A stretch of DNA of 32,234 nt from the NCBI GenBank assembly GCA_021741075.1, contig JAIOYO010000032.1:1-32234 (forward strand). Reading direction: 5' to 3'. The notes under the pieces are model-generated. The model searched no databases and had not been told where the DNA came from. It saw only the letters and a program-made list of their open reading frames with translations. Origin of the DNA: Flavobacteriales bacterium. Its GTDB lineage: Bacteria; Bacteroidota; Bacteroidia; UBA10329. This document shows positions 6,268-15,360 of this stretch, in pieces; the first letter of the stretch is position 1, and every line of letters starts with the position of its first letter. Made by a program: the position numbers and the translations under genes.

Positions 6268-8661
6268 ATGTTCAGAATCTTCCTTTCGGTGCTCCTAACT
6301 GCATCGCTGTTCACCTCCGCTTTTTCTCAGATTTACGACCCAGTCAAATGGGCTTTTTCTACCGAACGAATCTCTGAAACCGAGGCAAACCTCATTTTCG
6401 AAGCTAAAATTGAAACTGGCTGGCATCTCTATTCTCAGAAAATAGAAGGAGACGGCCCAATTCCAACTTCGTTTACGTTTCAAGAACTTGGTTCTGCCAA
6501 ATTGAAAGGTGCTGTTTCGGAAGGAAAAGGTCACCGCGAAATGGATCCAAATTTTGGAATTGAGCTTAAGTATTTTGAAAACAAGGCACGTTTCGTTCAG
6601 AAAGCAACTGTTACAACTGCTGCCACCACCGTTAAAGGTGAATTGGAGTTCATGGTCTGTAATAATGAACGCTGTTTGCCACCTGATTATCTTCCATTCG
6701 AATTCAAAGTTCCAAAGTTTGAAAAGACAGAAGTTGTTCCTGTTGAAGAACCAGCTGATCAAAGTGAAGCTGAACCTGAAATCCATAATCCTTCCAAGTG
6801 GAATTTCAGTTCGAAAGAACTGGGAAATGGAGAATATGAGTTGAGTTTTACTGCTACTATCGAAGAAGGCTGGCACATGTATTCCATGAAATTGCCAGAG
6901 GAAATGTCTCTTACGCAGACATCGTTCAAGTTCATTTCTAATCCTGAAATAGAATTGATGGCCGAAGTAGTAGAACCAACTCCTGTTACCGAGCTTGATA
7001 GTATTTTAGGAATGACCCTTTCCTATTTTGAACATGAGGTTGTGTTCCGGCAAAAGGTACGATTGCTATCTTCTCCAAGTTCATTAAAAGGCGCATTGGA
7101 ATTTACCCTATGCAATGATGAAGGTTTTTGTCTGCCGCCAGAACAGCTTGATTTTTCCTTTGAATTGAGTGGTGCAGTTGCTTCTACCACTACCTCTAAT
7201 TCGGAAAGTGGTTTCGATAAATCTTGGATTGGAATTTTCATCGCAGGATTTCTAGGAGGTTTGCTCGCATTGCTTACGCCATGCGTTTTCCCAATGATTC
7301 CTCTCACGGTGTCGTTCTTTACCAAGCAGAGTAAAACACGCGCAAAAGGCATTACGAATGCACTCATTTACGGAGCCTTTATCGTTTTTATCTACGTGAT
7401 TTTGGGATTTGCCGTAACCGTACTTTTTGGAGCTGATGCGCTCAATGCGCTGAGCACAAACGTTTGGTTCAATCTGTTCTTTTTCGTCCTTTTGGTAGTG
7501 TTTGCCATCTCATTCCTTGGAGCGTTTGAGATTACACTTCCTAGTTCGTGGGTCAACAAGGCCGATCAGCAATCCGACAAAGGCGGATTACTTGGAATCT
7601 TCTTTATGGCATTCACGCTTTCGCTTGTTTCATTCTCATGTACTGGACCAATTATCGGAACGCTTCTGGTTGAGGCAGCAGTAAACGGTGGCGTGTTAGG
7701 ACCGATTATGGGAATGACGGGATTCAGCTTGGCGCTGGCTCTTCCGTTCGGTCTATTCGCTGCTTTCCCTGGATGGCTCAATTCCATGCCAAAATCTGGA
7801 GGATGGTTGAACTCCGTAAAAGTGGTGCTTGGACTGTTGGAACTGGCCTTGGCACTAAAATTCTTAAGCAATGCCGATCTTGTTGTTCAAGCAGGTTTGT
7901 TGAGCCGCGAGCTATTTCTCGCCATTTGGATTGGTATTTTCAGCACGTTGGCGTTGTATCTGTTCGGATTCATCAAATTCCCACACGACAGTCCTATCAG
8001 CAACATTTCCATTCCTCGTTATTTCTTTGGATTGTTTGTGCTAGTATTCACCATCTATTTGATTCCTGGACTTTGGGGCGCACCACTCAAAATTATAAGC
8101 GGTTTTCCTCCGCCAAACTTCTATAGCGAAAGCCCGAATGGTTTTGGAGGTTCTGCAACATCAACCTCGAATGCAGTTCTATCGACTGATGGAAACGTGG
8201 TGGGCGACCCGGAGCATTGTCCGCACGGATTGCCATGTTTCCATGATTACGAAGAAGGATTGGCCTATGCAAAAGAATCTGGAAAACCGATTATGTTAGA
8301 TTTCACAGGTTGGGCCTGCGTCAACTGCCGAAAAATGGAAGAGCAGGTTTGGAGCGACCCGCGTGTTCTTAAAAGACTGCGAGAAGATTACGTGCTCATT
8401 TCTCTCTATGTAGATGAGAAAACTGAACTTCCGTTGGAAGACCAGATTGAAGTTCAGATTGGAGACAAGACTAAGAAATTGAGAACAGTTGGCAATCGTT
8501 GGAGTTACATGCAGGCCGAACGGTTCAAGACCAATTCGCAACCTTATTATGTGGTATTAGATCACAACGAAAAGCAATTGGGAGAACCAGCAGCTTACGA
8601 TCCAGACATCGAAAAGTATGTCAACTGGTTGGATGCTGGACTAGAGGCATTCAAAAAATAA
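6268..8661 (+). CDS. dsbD: Thiol:disulfide interchange protein DsbD with two tandem N-terminal domains
   Basis: A 797-residue inner-membrane protein that passes electrons from the cytoplasm to periplasmic thiols. After a signal peptide (1-20) come two homologous DsbD alpha-type domains, about 21-150 and 172-300. Each starts with a GWHxYS motif and has a cysteine pair (C131/C136 in CNNERC; C282/C288 in CNDEGFC). The membrane domain spans about 318-605, with the redox cysteines C339 (LTPCVFPMIP) and C458 (SFSCTGPIIG). A C-terminal thioredoxin-like domain (about 655-797) has WACVNC (C684, C687). A further pair, C651/C657, lies just before it. Most DsbD proteins have one alpha domain, so the duplication may serve two client pathways. 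A perfect hairpin terminator follows the stop. Confidence 0.93.
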   Translation: MFRIFLSVLLTASLFTSAFSQIYDPVKWAFSTERISETEANLIFEAKIETGWHLYSQKIEGDGPIPTSFTFQELGSAKLKGAVSEGKGHREMDPNFGIELKYFENKARFVQKATVTTAATTVKGELEFMVCNNERCLPPDYLPFEFKVPKFEKTEVVPVEEPADQSEAEPEIHNPSKWNFSSKELGNGEYELSFTATIEEGWHMYSMKLPEEMSLTQTSFKFISNPEIELMAEVVEPTPVTELDSILGMTLSYFEHEVVFRQKVRLLSSPSSLKGALEFTLCNDEGFCLPPEQLDFSFELSGAVASTTTSNSESGFDKSWIGIFIAGFLGGLLALLTPCVFPMIPLTVSFFTKQSKTRAKGITNALIYGAFIVFIYVILGFAVTVLFGADALNALSTNVWFNLFFFVLLVVFAISFLGAFEITLPSSWVNKADQQSDKGGLLGIFFMAFTLSLVSFSCTGPIIGTLLVEAAVNGGVLGPIMGMTGFSLALALPFGLFAAFPGWLNSMPKSGGWLNSVKVVLGLLELALALKFLSNADLVVQAGLLSRELFLAIWIGIFSTLALYLFGFIKFPHDSPISNISIPRYFFGLFVLVFTIYLIPGLWGAPLKIISGFPPPNFYSESPNGFGGSATSTSNAVLSTDGNVVGDPEHCPHGLPCFHDYEEGLAYAKESGKPIMLDFTGWACVNCRKMEEQVWSDPRVLKRLREDYVLISLYVDEKTELPLEDQIEVQIGDKTKKLRTVGNRWSYMQAERFKTNSQPYYVVLDHNEKQLGEPAAYDPDIEKYVNWLDAGLEAFKK

Positions 8662-8683
8662 GCCGAGAAAAATTTCTCGGCTT
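8660..8683 (+). terminator. Hairpin terminator of dsbD
   Basis: AAGCCGAGAAA and TTTCTCGGCTT form a perfect 11-bp stem with a 2-nt spacer, starting at the dsbD stop codon. The following plus sequence is AT-rich (TTGAATTTTT), and an A-run within the stem can act on the other strand, so it may also stop convergent dnaN transcription. Confidence 0.8.
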
Positions 8684-8722
8684 AGTAGAATTGAATTTTT
8701 AAGAAGTTTTTGAGACTGACTC

Positions 8723-9844
8723 TTAATTGTTGAGCATTACCGGCATCACCAGCATCAACAACTGCTCTCCTTCAACAACCGTTTCTCCTGGATAAAGAAT
8801 ACCTGCTCGGTTTGGCTCAGACATCTCCAAAATTACATCCTCTGTTTCAACGTTGCTCAACATTTCCATCAAGAAACGTGAGTTGAAACCGATAGACATA
8901 TCGTTGCCTTTGTAGCTGCATGTCAATCTTTCGTCAGCATTGTTTGAGAAATCTGGATCCTCAGCAGATACATGTAATTCGCTGCCAGCAATTTTTAAAC
9001 GTACCTGATGGGTTGTCTTGTTTGAGAAGTAAGAAACACGCTTTACGGAGTTTAAGAATTGAGCGCGATTTACGGTCAATACATTCGGGTTTTCCTTCGG
9101 AATAACTGCTTCGTAATTCGGATAACGGCCATCGATTAAACGGCAAACCAACTTCACGCTTCCGAAAGAGAATTTTGCATTCGTGTCGTTGTAATCAACG
9201 GTAACATCTGCTTCTTCCGTAGAAAGTACATTCTTCAGCAAGTTCAACGGCTTTTTAGGCATGATAAAACTGGCACCTGCATCTGCTTTTGCATCCGTTC
9301 TCTTGTACTTCACTAATTTGTGTGCATCAGTAGAAACGAACGTCACGTTGTCTGAAGAAAGCTCGAAGTAAACGCCAGACATTACAGGTCTGAGTTCATC
9401 ATTTCCTGCAGCAAAAATGGTTTTACCAATTGCTCTAGCTAATAGGTCAGAAGCAACTGTAACCGAAGCCGCGGCCTCCAATTCTGGGGCTTTTGGAAAC
9501 TCATCTCCGTTTAATCCTGCCACGTTGTATTCACCATATTCAGATGTGAAGCGAACTGCATGCGTTTCTTTATTCACAGAAAACGTGATTGGAGTATCCG
9601 GAAAACTCTTCAGCAAATCCAATAGAATACGCGCTGGAATAGCAACTTGACCTTTTTCCTTTGAAGTGACTTCGAACGAAGTGGTCATGGTTGTTTCAAG
9701 GTCAGAACCTGAAACCGTCAGTTGATTTTCGCCAATATCAAACAAGAAATTATCGAGAATTGGAAGCGTATTATTGGTGCTTACAACGCCACTAATGGCT
9801 TGTAAATTCTTCAGTAATAATTGACTGGAAACAATGAATTTCAT
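8723..9844 (-). CDS. dnaN: DNA polymerase III beta subunit (sliding clamp)
   Basis: A 373-residue protein, the usual length. It begins MKFIVSSQLLLKNLQAISGV, typical of Bacteroidota clamps, and has the three-domain pattern, with ATDAHKLVKYKR-like sequence (STDAHKLVKY) in the second domain and a C-terminus ending LLMLVMPVMLNN, the Bacteroidota form of the clamp's last strand. The ring clamp holds the replicative polymerase on DNA. Position last after gldF, gldG, the phosphatase and DUF4340 genes recalls the gldFG-dnaN neighbourhood of other Flavobacteriia. A perfect -7 element upstream suggests its own promoter as well as read-through. Confidence 0.97.
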   Translation of the reverse strand: MKFIVSSQLLLKNLQAISGVVSTNNTLPILDNFLFDIGENQLTVSGSDLETTMTTSFEVTSKEKGQVAIPARILLDLLKSFPDTPITFSVNKETHAVRFTSEYGEYNVAGLNGDEFPKAPELEAAASVTVASDLLARAIGKTIFAAGNDELRPVMSGVYFELSSDNVTFVSTDAHKLVKYKRTDAKADAGASFIMPKKPLNLLKNVLSTEEADVTVDYNDTNAKFSFGSVKLVCRLIDGRYPNYEAVIPKENPNVLTVNRAQFLNSVKRVSYFSNKTTHQVRLKIAGSELHVSAEDPDFSNNADERLTCSYKGNDMSIGFNSRFLMEMLSNVETEDVILEMSEPNRAGILYPGETVVEGEQLLMLVMPVMLNN

Positions 9845-9867
9845 TTGTGCTTTTTTCGAATGGGGTA

Positions 9868-9875
9868 CAAATATA
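9868..9875 (-). promoter_or_regulatory. Bacteroidota -7 promoter element (TATATTTG) of dnaN
   Basis: On the minus strand TATATTTG matches TAnnTTTG exactly and ends 23 nt before the dnaN ATG. A TTCG sits about 20 nt upstream as a weak -33. It lies within the 74-nt gap after the DUF4340 gene. Confidence 0.6.
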
Positions 9876-9918
9876 GACGAATGACCAACTTAAGGTCGAA
9901 AGTGTTGAAAACTATGAA

Positions 9919-10950
9919 TTAGTTATCTCTACGCAGTTTCGGGTCAATCTCCAATGATTTAATCGGTACGGTTAATCTATCGAACGTAAAATACTGAATG
10001 AGCATAATTTCGCTCTTATTTCCATTGACGATGCCATGCATGCGATCTAAATCCCAAACTAGTGGATTTCCATCTACGTCAACCGCATCTGGATTGGCTG
10101 GAAGTCGATACGAAGTCACTGTTTTTGTTTCTCCTTGGTGCCCGGTCACAGAAACAGTAAAAAACGGTTGAGAATTGGCAATGCTATCCACCCGTGCTAC
10201 ATCATACGGCTGAATACCTTCAAAACGCACATTTTGATATTCGAGCATGTAGCGCTTCACAAAAACTGTATCCATATTATTAACTAATTCTTCTTTTGGA
10301 TAAAGTTTAAATAGTTGAACAATACGATCCTTTGAATGTGTGATTTTGAACGAGCGTTCTGGTTCTTGATGAAATTCCACTTTGATTTCGGCAATTTCAG
10401 GAAGCGAATAGGCGAAAATCTCACTGTCGCGCCACTCCAACGGGCGTGTCATATATCGGCCAGAGAGATAACCAATAAAGCCAGGAATGTGGCAAACAAA
10501 CGGAGTGCTGGAACCTTCAATCAACATGTAAGTTCCTTGATTATCCTTCGTTGCATCGCCAACATAATAGGTTTTCTCTTTTGCATCGCCTTTGTAAATC
10601 TCCACCTTGATGGATTTGCCGGCCATCAGTCTCACAATATTATCGTGAGCGGTTTTAGCCACAGGCGCACTCATTTCTACACGTTTAATGGTTTTAAGCA
10701 ACACATCAATGGCGTCCTTCCGTGCCTTGTGGTTCTTATTAACTGTCCATTCTCGGTCACTTTTTCGTTCAAGAAAAACAGTCTGACCCATTTTATCGGC
10801 TAGAAAAATCTTGGTAATTGCAGCGGTGTCTTCTACCGCAAAATCATGTAATGCTGGTTTAATAGTGCCAGAACCTCGCTGTTGATACACATAGTAGGCG
10901 ATGGCAGCTAGCACCAGTAAAATGAGGATTGCTATGAGATTTTTTTTCAT
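9919..10950 (-). CDS. DUF4340 domain-containing membrane-anchored protein
   Basis: A 343-residue protein with one N-terminal membrane anchor (about 4-23, LIAILILLVLAAIAYYVYQQ) and a soluble extracytoplasmic part. Sequence such as ITKIFLADKMGQTVFLERKS, then WTVN near residue 70 and a later WRDSEIFAYSLPEIAEIKVE segment, fits DUF4340, a family found beside GldG-like ABC transporter genes. I assign the family from pattern and neighbourhood. It lies 30 nt after the phosphatase gene on the same strand, so it is probably cotranscribed with gldFG. Function is unknown; a partner of the GldFG transporter is plausible. Confidence 0.8.
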   Translation of the reverse strand: MKKNLIAILILLVLAAIAYYVYQQRGSGTIKPALHDFAVEDTAAITKIFLADKMGQTVFLERKSDREWTVNKNHKARKDAIDVLLKTIKRVEMSAPVAKTAHDNIVRLMAGKSIKVEIYKGDAKEKTYYVGDATKDNQGTYMLIEGSSTPFVCHIPGFIGYLSGRYMTRPLEWRDSEIFAYSLPEIAEIKVEFHQEPERSFKITHSKDRIVQLFKLYPKEELVNNMDTVFVKRYMLEYQNVRFEGIQPYDVARVDSIANSQPFFTVSVTGHQGETKTVTSYRLPANPDAVDVDGNPLVWDLDRMHGIVNGNKSEIMLIQYFTFDRLTVPIKSLEIDPKLRRDN

Positions 10951-10980
10951 TGAATTGTCAATATCTAGTTGTTCTTCGGA

Positions 10981-12738
10981 TTAAGGTCTAAAGCCAATGA
11001 CCAAAATGTCGTCCACTTGTTCACGTCCGGCACGCCAATTATCAAGTTCTGATTTAAGCAAGATGAATTGTTCTGATAGCGAAACCGTAGCTGTTGATTC
11101 AAGAAACTCTTTCATTCTTTTGGTCATGAATTTTCGATTGTCGGGCCCTCCAAACTGATCAGGATATCCGTCCGAAAAAATGTAAAAGGCATCTCCATCT
11201 TCAATTGCTATTTCATGCTGTTGAAATCCTGCATGATAATCGGAATAACCTCCAATGCTTATGCGAGAGCCCTTTGTTTCTACCAGTTCTCCATTTCGAA
11301 TCATGAAAAGTGGCCTGTGCGCCCCAGCGAAACTCAAGTAACCATTCTTCTTGTCTATTGAGCAAATGGCTACGTCCATTCCATCGTTGGCTGTAAAGTT
11401 TGCTCCCTGTTTCTGAAGCAAGGATTTGGTCCGCTGATTTAGATTTTCCAAAATAGCCGCAGGCTCAATAAGTCCTTCTTTCAGTACACATTCATTCAGT
11501 AGATTATTTCCCATCATGCTCAATAAAGCCCCTGGAACACCATGACCAGTGCAGTCAACTGCAGCTATGAGCAACCTGTCATCCTTTTCTGTAAACCAAT
11601 AAAAATCGCCACTTACTATATCCTTAGGTTGAAAGTAGATGAAGCTCTCCTGAAGCAGTTCATCTAGTTCGTTTACAGACGGAAGCACCGCACGCTGTAG
11701 CCTACCAGCATAGGAAAGGCTGTCTGTAATGTGCTTGTTTTTGGTCTGAAGCTCCGCTTTTTGACGATTTATCTCTTCATTGGCTTCGACCAAGTCGATG
11801 TTCTTAAGGCGATAAATTTCCTTTTCACGTTGCGATTCTGCAATATCAAACCGTTTCTGCAACTCTCTGGTTTTCAACTTCTCGTTCTCACCAAGCAGAA
11901 TATCGGCCAGTTCGATCCTTTTCTTAAGGTGATCGAGCGCAATCTTGTAATCGCCCGTACTCTCAAATATCTTGGAATAGTGTTCGTGAATGGTTGTTAA
12001 AGTCCCTAGGTCGGTTCTATCATTTGCCATTGACATGGCATCTGCCAAACATTGTAGTGCCTTTTCTTTCTCATTTTCTAGAAAGTAAGCCATTCCCATG
12101 CTTTTGAGCACGCTGGTCTTGAAATTCTGATTGTTTGAGGTTCGTTCGTTTATCTCCAACGATTCTTTGAAGAATTCTAAAGCTACTGAACTCCGATCTT
12201 GCTTGTACGCCAAAATTCCGCTACTTCCCAAAATCCTCATTCGTAATCCATCACTAATCTCTTGAGATTCAAGAGCTAAAGCAAGTTGCTCACCAGCCTC
12301 ATCTAGTCTATCCATCCAGTTAAGGCAATTACCCAAACTGTATCTGCATTCGGCTATCAGCGATGACGAATTTAGTTGAATCGCCCCGTCCAAGGCAGTT
12401 GTAAAATATTCCAACGAATTGGAAAGCAAGAACAAACCTTGGTAAAATTGCCCTACGGCTATCTGTGCATTGATGATATCCGCACCCGAACCGTGAGCTC
12501 GTTGAATGTCTAACGACTGAAGATAATTCGATAATGCGTTTTCAGTATCTTGAATAGAACCGTGCAACTTGCCCAGCTTATTATGGATCCGAGCCCGTTC
12601 GGTATGCTGGCTTTCTTTTTCGTAGGAATGAAGCGCCTCCTGAAACTGATGAACAGCCTCGGTTAAATCGCCTGCGGCAATTAGTTTATCTCCTTCTATT
12701 TCAGAATTTAAAATGTTGATACTCTGTTCCGTTTTCAT
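10981..12738 (-). CDS. TPR-repeat SpoIIE/PP2C-type serine phosphatase
   Basis: A 585-residue soluble protein. Residues 13-285 form tandem TPR-like helical pairs, about 285-340 is a charged coiled coil, and about 345-585 is a SpoIIE/PPM phosphatase domain. Metal-binding motifs are intact: GDFYW (Asp378), DCTGHGVPGA (Asp395), DGMD (452-455), FSDG (Asp523) and DD (576-577). The linker ITDSLSYAGRLQRAVLP is typical of Bacteroidota members. No signal peptide or membrane helix is seen. Such proteins dephosphorylate serine on regulators such as anti-anti-sigma factors, but no such partner is in the window. It sits 14 nt after gldG and 30 nt before the DUF4340 gene, so it is embedded in the gld-dnaN transcription unit. 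Confidence 0.92.
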   Translation of the reverse strand: MKTEQSINILNSEIEGDKLIAAGDLTEAVHQFQEALHSYEKESQHTERARIHNKLGKLHGSIQDTENALSNYLQSLDIQRAHGSGADIINAQIAVGQFYQGLFLLSNSLEYFTTALDGAIQLNSSSLIAECRYSLGNCLNWMDRLDEAGEQLALALESQEISDGLRMRILGSSGILAYKQDRSSVALEFFKESLEINERTSNNQNFKTSVLKSMGMAYFLENEKEKALQCLADAMSMANDRTDLGTLTTIHEHYSKIFESTGDYKIALDHLKKRIELADILLGENEKLKTRELQKRFDIAESQREKEIYRLKNIDLVEANEEINRQKAELQTKNKHITDSLSYAGRLQRAVLPSVNELDELLQESFIYFQPKDIVSGDFYWFTEKDDRLLIAAVDCTGHGVPGALLSMMGNNLLNECVLKEGLIEPAAILENLNQRTKSLLQKQGANFTANDGMDVAICSIDKKNGYLSFAGAHRPLFMIRNGELVETKGSRISIGGYSDYHAGFQQHEIAIEDGDAFYIFSDGYPDQFGGPDNRKFMTKRMKEFLESTATVSLSEQFILLKSELDNWRAGREQVDDILVIGFRP

Positions 12739-12752
12739 AGACCGAGTTCAAA

Positions 12753-14498
12753 TCAACTACCTGCTTTGGAGGATATGCTACCGAATCGCTTTTTGCGGAA
12801 ATAAGCATTTACAAACCCGAAAACTAGCACCAATCCGATTGGAATTGCCACATTGATTATCTGCCATTTCGACCTTTCAGCTTCAGCTTTTTTTCTATCG
12901 AGTAATCGAATTTCCAACGCACGCGAACGGATAGAAGTCAAGCTCATATCATCACACAAATAGTTGACTGCATTGAGTAAAAATGTCTTGTTACCAAATT
13001 GTTGGCTCGTGTATTGATCAAAACCGCAAGGCAGATATGTTCCATCTGGGTTGATGTGATTTCGCATGATGTCGCCATCAGAAACCACAATCATTTTGGT
13101 AGATTTCCCGGACTCTCTGTACTTAATATCTCGACTTTCCTTCAAAGCAGCGGTCAAGCGATTTTTAAAAACGCTTTCAAATTTCCCTTCAAGTAATACA
13201 GCAACTGGCAAATTTCTCTTGTTAAATTGCTCTGGTTTCGGCTCTTCTACCATCACGTCCAAGCTTACTTGAGCTGGGGTTCTCAACGCACGAGTTTTGT
13301 CTGAGGTTGATAGCAGAACGGTCTTCTTGATGTCTGCCTTGCCAACCGTATCCATACTGGATGTGAATTCGAGTTTAATTCCGTTAAGATTTCGGACAAT
13401 TGGATGCTCACTTTTAGGGATGACAATTGGAAAGAAAACCCACGGCTGCAACGCCCATTGAAGCTGATTTCCAACATAGCCAGATGGGCCAGGAATGGCA
13501 GCACATCTAGCATCTTGCAGCAAATCTGTGTTTACCCGAACGCCATATTTAAAAAGCATATCTTCCAAATTAACCGAAGTTGGAATAGCCAAAGTTGATG
13601 GCGCATAACGCAGGCTATCCATGTTGCAGAAAACAGGTTCCACCAGCCAAAGCACACGACCACCGTACATAATGTATTGGTCAATCATGAACTTGTCCTC
13701 CTCGGTAAAAGTGGTATCTGGCTTAGCAATGATAATTGCCTTGTATTTCGGAAAGATGACAGCTCCACTGTCGCCTTCTGCACGGCTTACCAAACTGTTT
13801 AGTTTCCCATCAATAGTCACACGCTCCAATCGATAATATTCGGAAAGCGACTTGGCCATATCAGCTACTTGGCGTTCGGTCAACTCGCCATGACCTTCAA
13901 TAAATCCAATGCTTTCGGAACGAACAGAAGTCATTTTTCGAATGGCGTTTGTAATCTCGTATTCGAGGTCTTCGGTAGAACTGTTCAGCATCTGCTCAGG
14001 CGCAGCGCCCATCTGACTTTTCAGCAATTGCATAGCAGTTTCCTGCCCGCGATAGGTCATTATGGCACCCGGAAAAATCAACTTCTGCTCTACTCCATCC
14101 TCTGCCTTTATCTGAATATTGGTTGGCATCAAACCTTGCTTTGCCAATTGGCGATACAAGTCGTTTCGACTCTTCTCATCGGGCTGATTGCTCGGATTGA
14201 TGAATTCGTACTCGATATTATTGTTGGAATAAGCACGAAACTCATCCAACATTTCGCGGGTTCTATCTCGCAATCTGCGGAAACCAGCAGGCAATTCGCC
14301 ATCCAAATAAACCTTCAGATAAATGACATCATCCAAATTCTCCAACAGGTCTTTCGATGTTTCTGAAAGCGTGTACCGTTTCTCTGATGTGAGGTCGAAA
14401 CGCGTGAAGAAAAAACCGCTCAACACATTTAACGCAATAACAATTCCGACCACGGTCAGCAACTGAATCATATCTCTAAGCATCGCCTTTCTTACCAT
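12753..14498 (-). CDS. gldG: Gliding motility-associated ABC transporter substrate-binding protein GldG
   Basis: A 581-residue protein with an N-terminal membrane helix (about 10-31), the family signature RFDLTSEKRYTLSETSKDLL just after it, a large extracytoplasmic region and a C-terminal helix (about 548-567, VAIPIGLVLVFGFVNAYF). Length and layout match GldG. In Flavobacterium johnsoniae, GldG works with GldA and GldF in an ABC transporter needed for gliding. It overlaps gldF by 7 nt, so the two are coupled. The ATPase gene gldA is not in the window. Confidence 0.95.
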   Translation of the reverse strand: MVRKAMLRDMIQLLTVVGIVIALNVLSGFFFTRFDLTSEKRYTLSETSKDLLENLDDVIYLKVYLDGELPAGFRRLRDRTREMLDEFRAYSNNNIEYEFINPSNQPDEKSRNDLYRQLAKQGLMPTNIQIKAEDGVEQKLIFPGAIMTYRGQETAMQLLKSQMGAAPEQMLNSSTEDLEYEITNAIRKMTSVRSESIGFIEGHGELTERQVADMAKSLSEYYRLERVTIDGKLNSLVSRAEGDSGAVIFPKYKAIIIAKPDTTFTEEDKFMIDQYIMYGGRVLWLVEPVFCNMDSLRYAPSTLAIPTSVNLEDMLFKYGVRVNTDLLQDARCAAIPGPSGYVGNQLQWALQPWVFFPIVIPKSEHPIVRNLNGIKLEFTSSMDTVGKADIKKTVLLSTSDKTRALRTPAQVSLDVMVEEPKPEQFNKRNLPVAVLLEGKFESVFKNRLTAALKESRDIKYRESGKSTKMIVVSDGDIMRNHINPDGTYLPCGFDQYTSQQFGNKTFLLNAVNYLCDDMSLTSIRSRALEIRLLDRKKAEAERSKWQIINVAIPIGLVLVFGFVNAYFRKKRFGSISSKAGS

Positions 14499-15223
14499 TT
14501 TCTACTTTCTAAAACGGTTCGTGTGAGGGCAATAAAAACAGCAATTAAGCTTACGAGATAAACCACATCGCGTGTGTCAATCACGCCTCGGCTTAGGCTA
14601 CTGTAATGACTGTTTATCCCGATACTAAGAAGTGCGTGGTCCCATGTTCCAAGAAACTGGAACGAAGCCACTGTTTCTAATCCAATCCATAAAGTCCAAC
14701 TTAGGAAAACAGCCAGAATAAAGCTGACAATCTGGTTGTTTGTGATGGCAGAACTAAAAATACCGATGCTCACAAACGAGGCACCCAATAACAGCAATCC
14801 AGTGTAAGAACCCCAAACGCTGCCCGTATCAATGTTGCCTACCGGGTTGCCCAATTGATAAACAGACATGAAATAAACCAAAGTAGGAAGTAGCGCAAAG
14901 ACAACCAATGCCAAACCGCCAAAGTATTTCGCTAGAATAATACTGAGGTCTGAGAGTGGTCGAGTGTGCAGTAATTCTATGGTTCCGCTGCTTTTCTCAT
15001 CGGCAAAACTGCGCATGGTAATGGCCGGAATAAGGAACAGAAACACCCACGGAGCAACTACAAAAAGCGTACTGAGGTCGGCATAACCGTTATCAATTAC
15101 ATTGGCATCCGTAGGCAAAACCCACATAAAAAGCCCAACGAACAACAGGAATACACATATAACGATGTATCCGATAAGTGAATTCAGAAAACTGTTGATT
15201 TCCTTTTTAAGCAGTGCCCACAT
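14492..15223 (-). CDS. gldF: Gliding motility-associated ABC transporter permease GldF
   Basis: A 243-residue ABC-2 type permease with about six membrane helices. The start MWALLKKEINSFLNSLIGYI and the ITMRSFADEKSSGTIELLHT block match GldF. It should be the membrane channel of the GldAFG transporter. It is the first gene of a minus-strand unit running gldF-gldG-phosphatase-DUF4340-dnaN. A good TTG-N20-TAACTTCG promoter lies immediately upstream, leaving almost no leader. Confidence 0.95.
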   Translation of the reverse strand: MWALLKKEINSFLNSLIGYIVICVFLLFVGLFMWVLPTDANVIDNGYADLSTLFVVAPWVFLFLIPAITMRSFADEKSSGTIELLHTRPLSDLSIILAKYFGGLALVVFALLPTLVYFMSVYQLGNPVGNIDTGSVWGSYTGLLLLGASFVSIGIFSSAITNNQIVSFILAVFLSWTLWIGLETVASFQFLGTWDHALLSIGINSHYSSLSRGVIDTRDVVYLVSLIAVFIALTRTVLESRKW

Positions 15224-15229
15224 TGGCTG

Positions 15230-15260
15230 CGAAGTTAATGGTTCAAGTAAGACACATCAA
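15230..15260 (-). promoter_or_regulatory. Promoter of the gldF operon
   Basis: On the minus strand a -33 TTG (15258-15260), a 20-nt spacer and TAACTTCG (15230-15237, 7 of 8 consensus bases) form the best two-part Bacteroidota promoter in the window. The -7 element ends only 6 nt before the gldF ATG, so the transcript would have little or no leader. Confidence 0.6.
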
Positions 15261-15360
15261 TGCGAAACATTAGTCATTAATTACTGTTCCAAGAAGTGTA
15301 AACAAAAAAGCAGATAAGAAAAACGGGACCCTCTTTTTTCACATTCGCCAATTTAATGCT

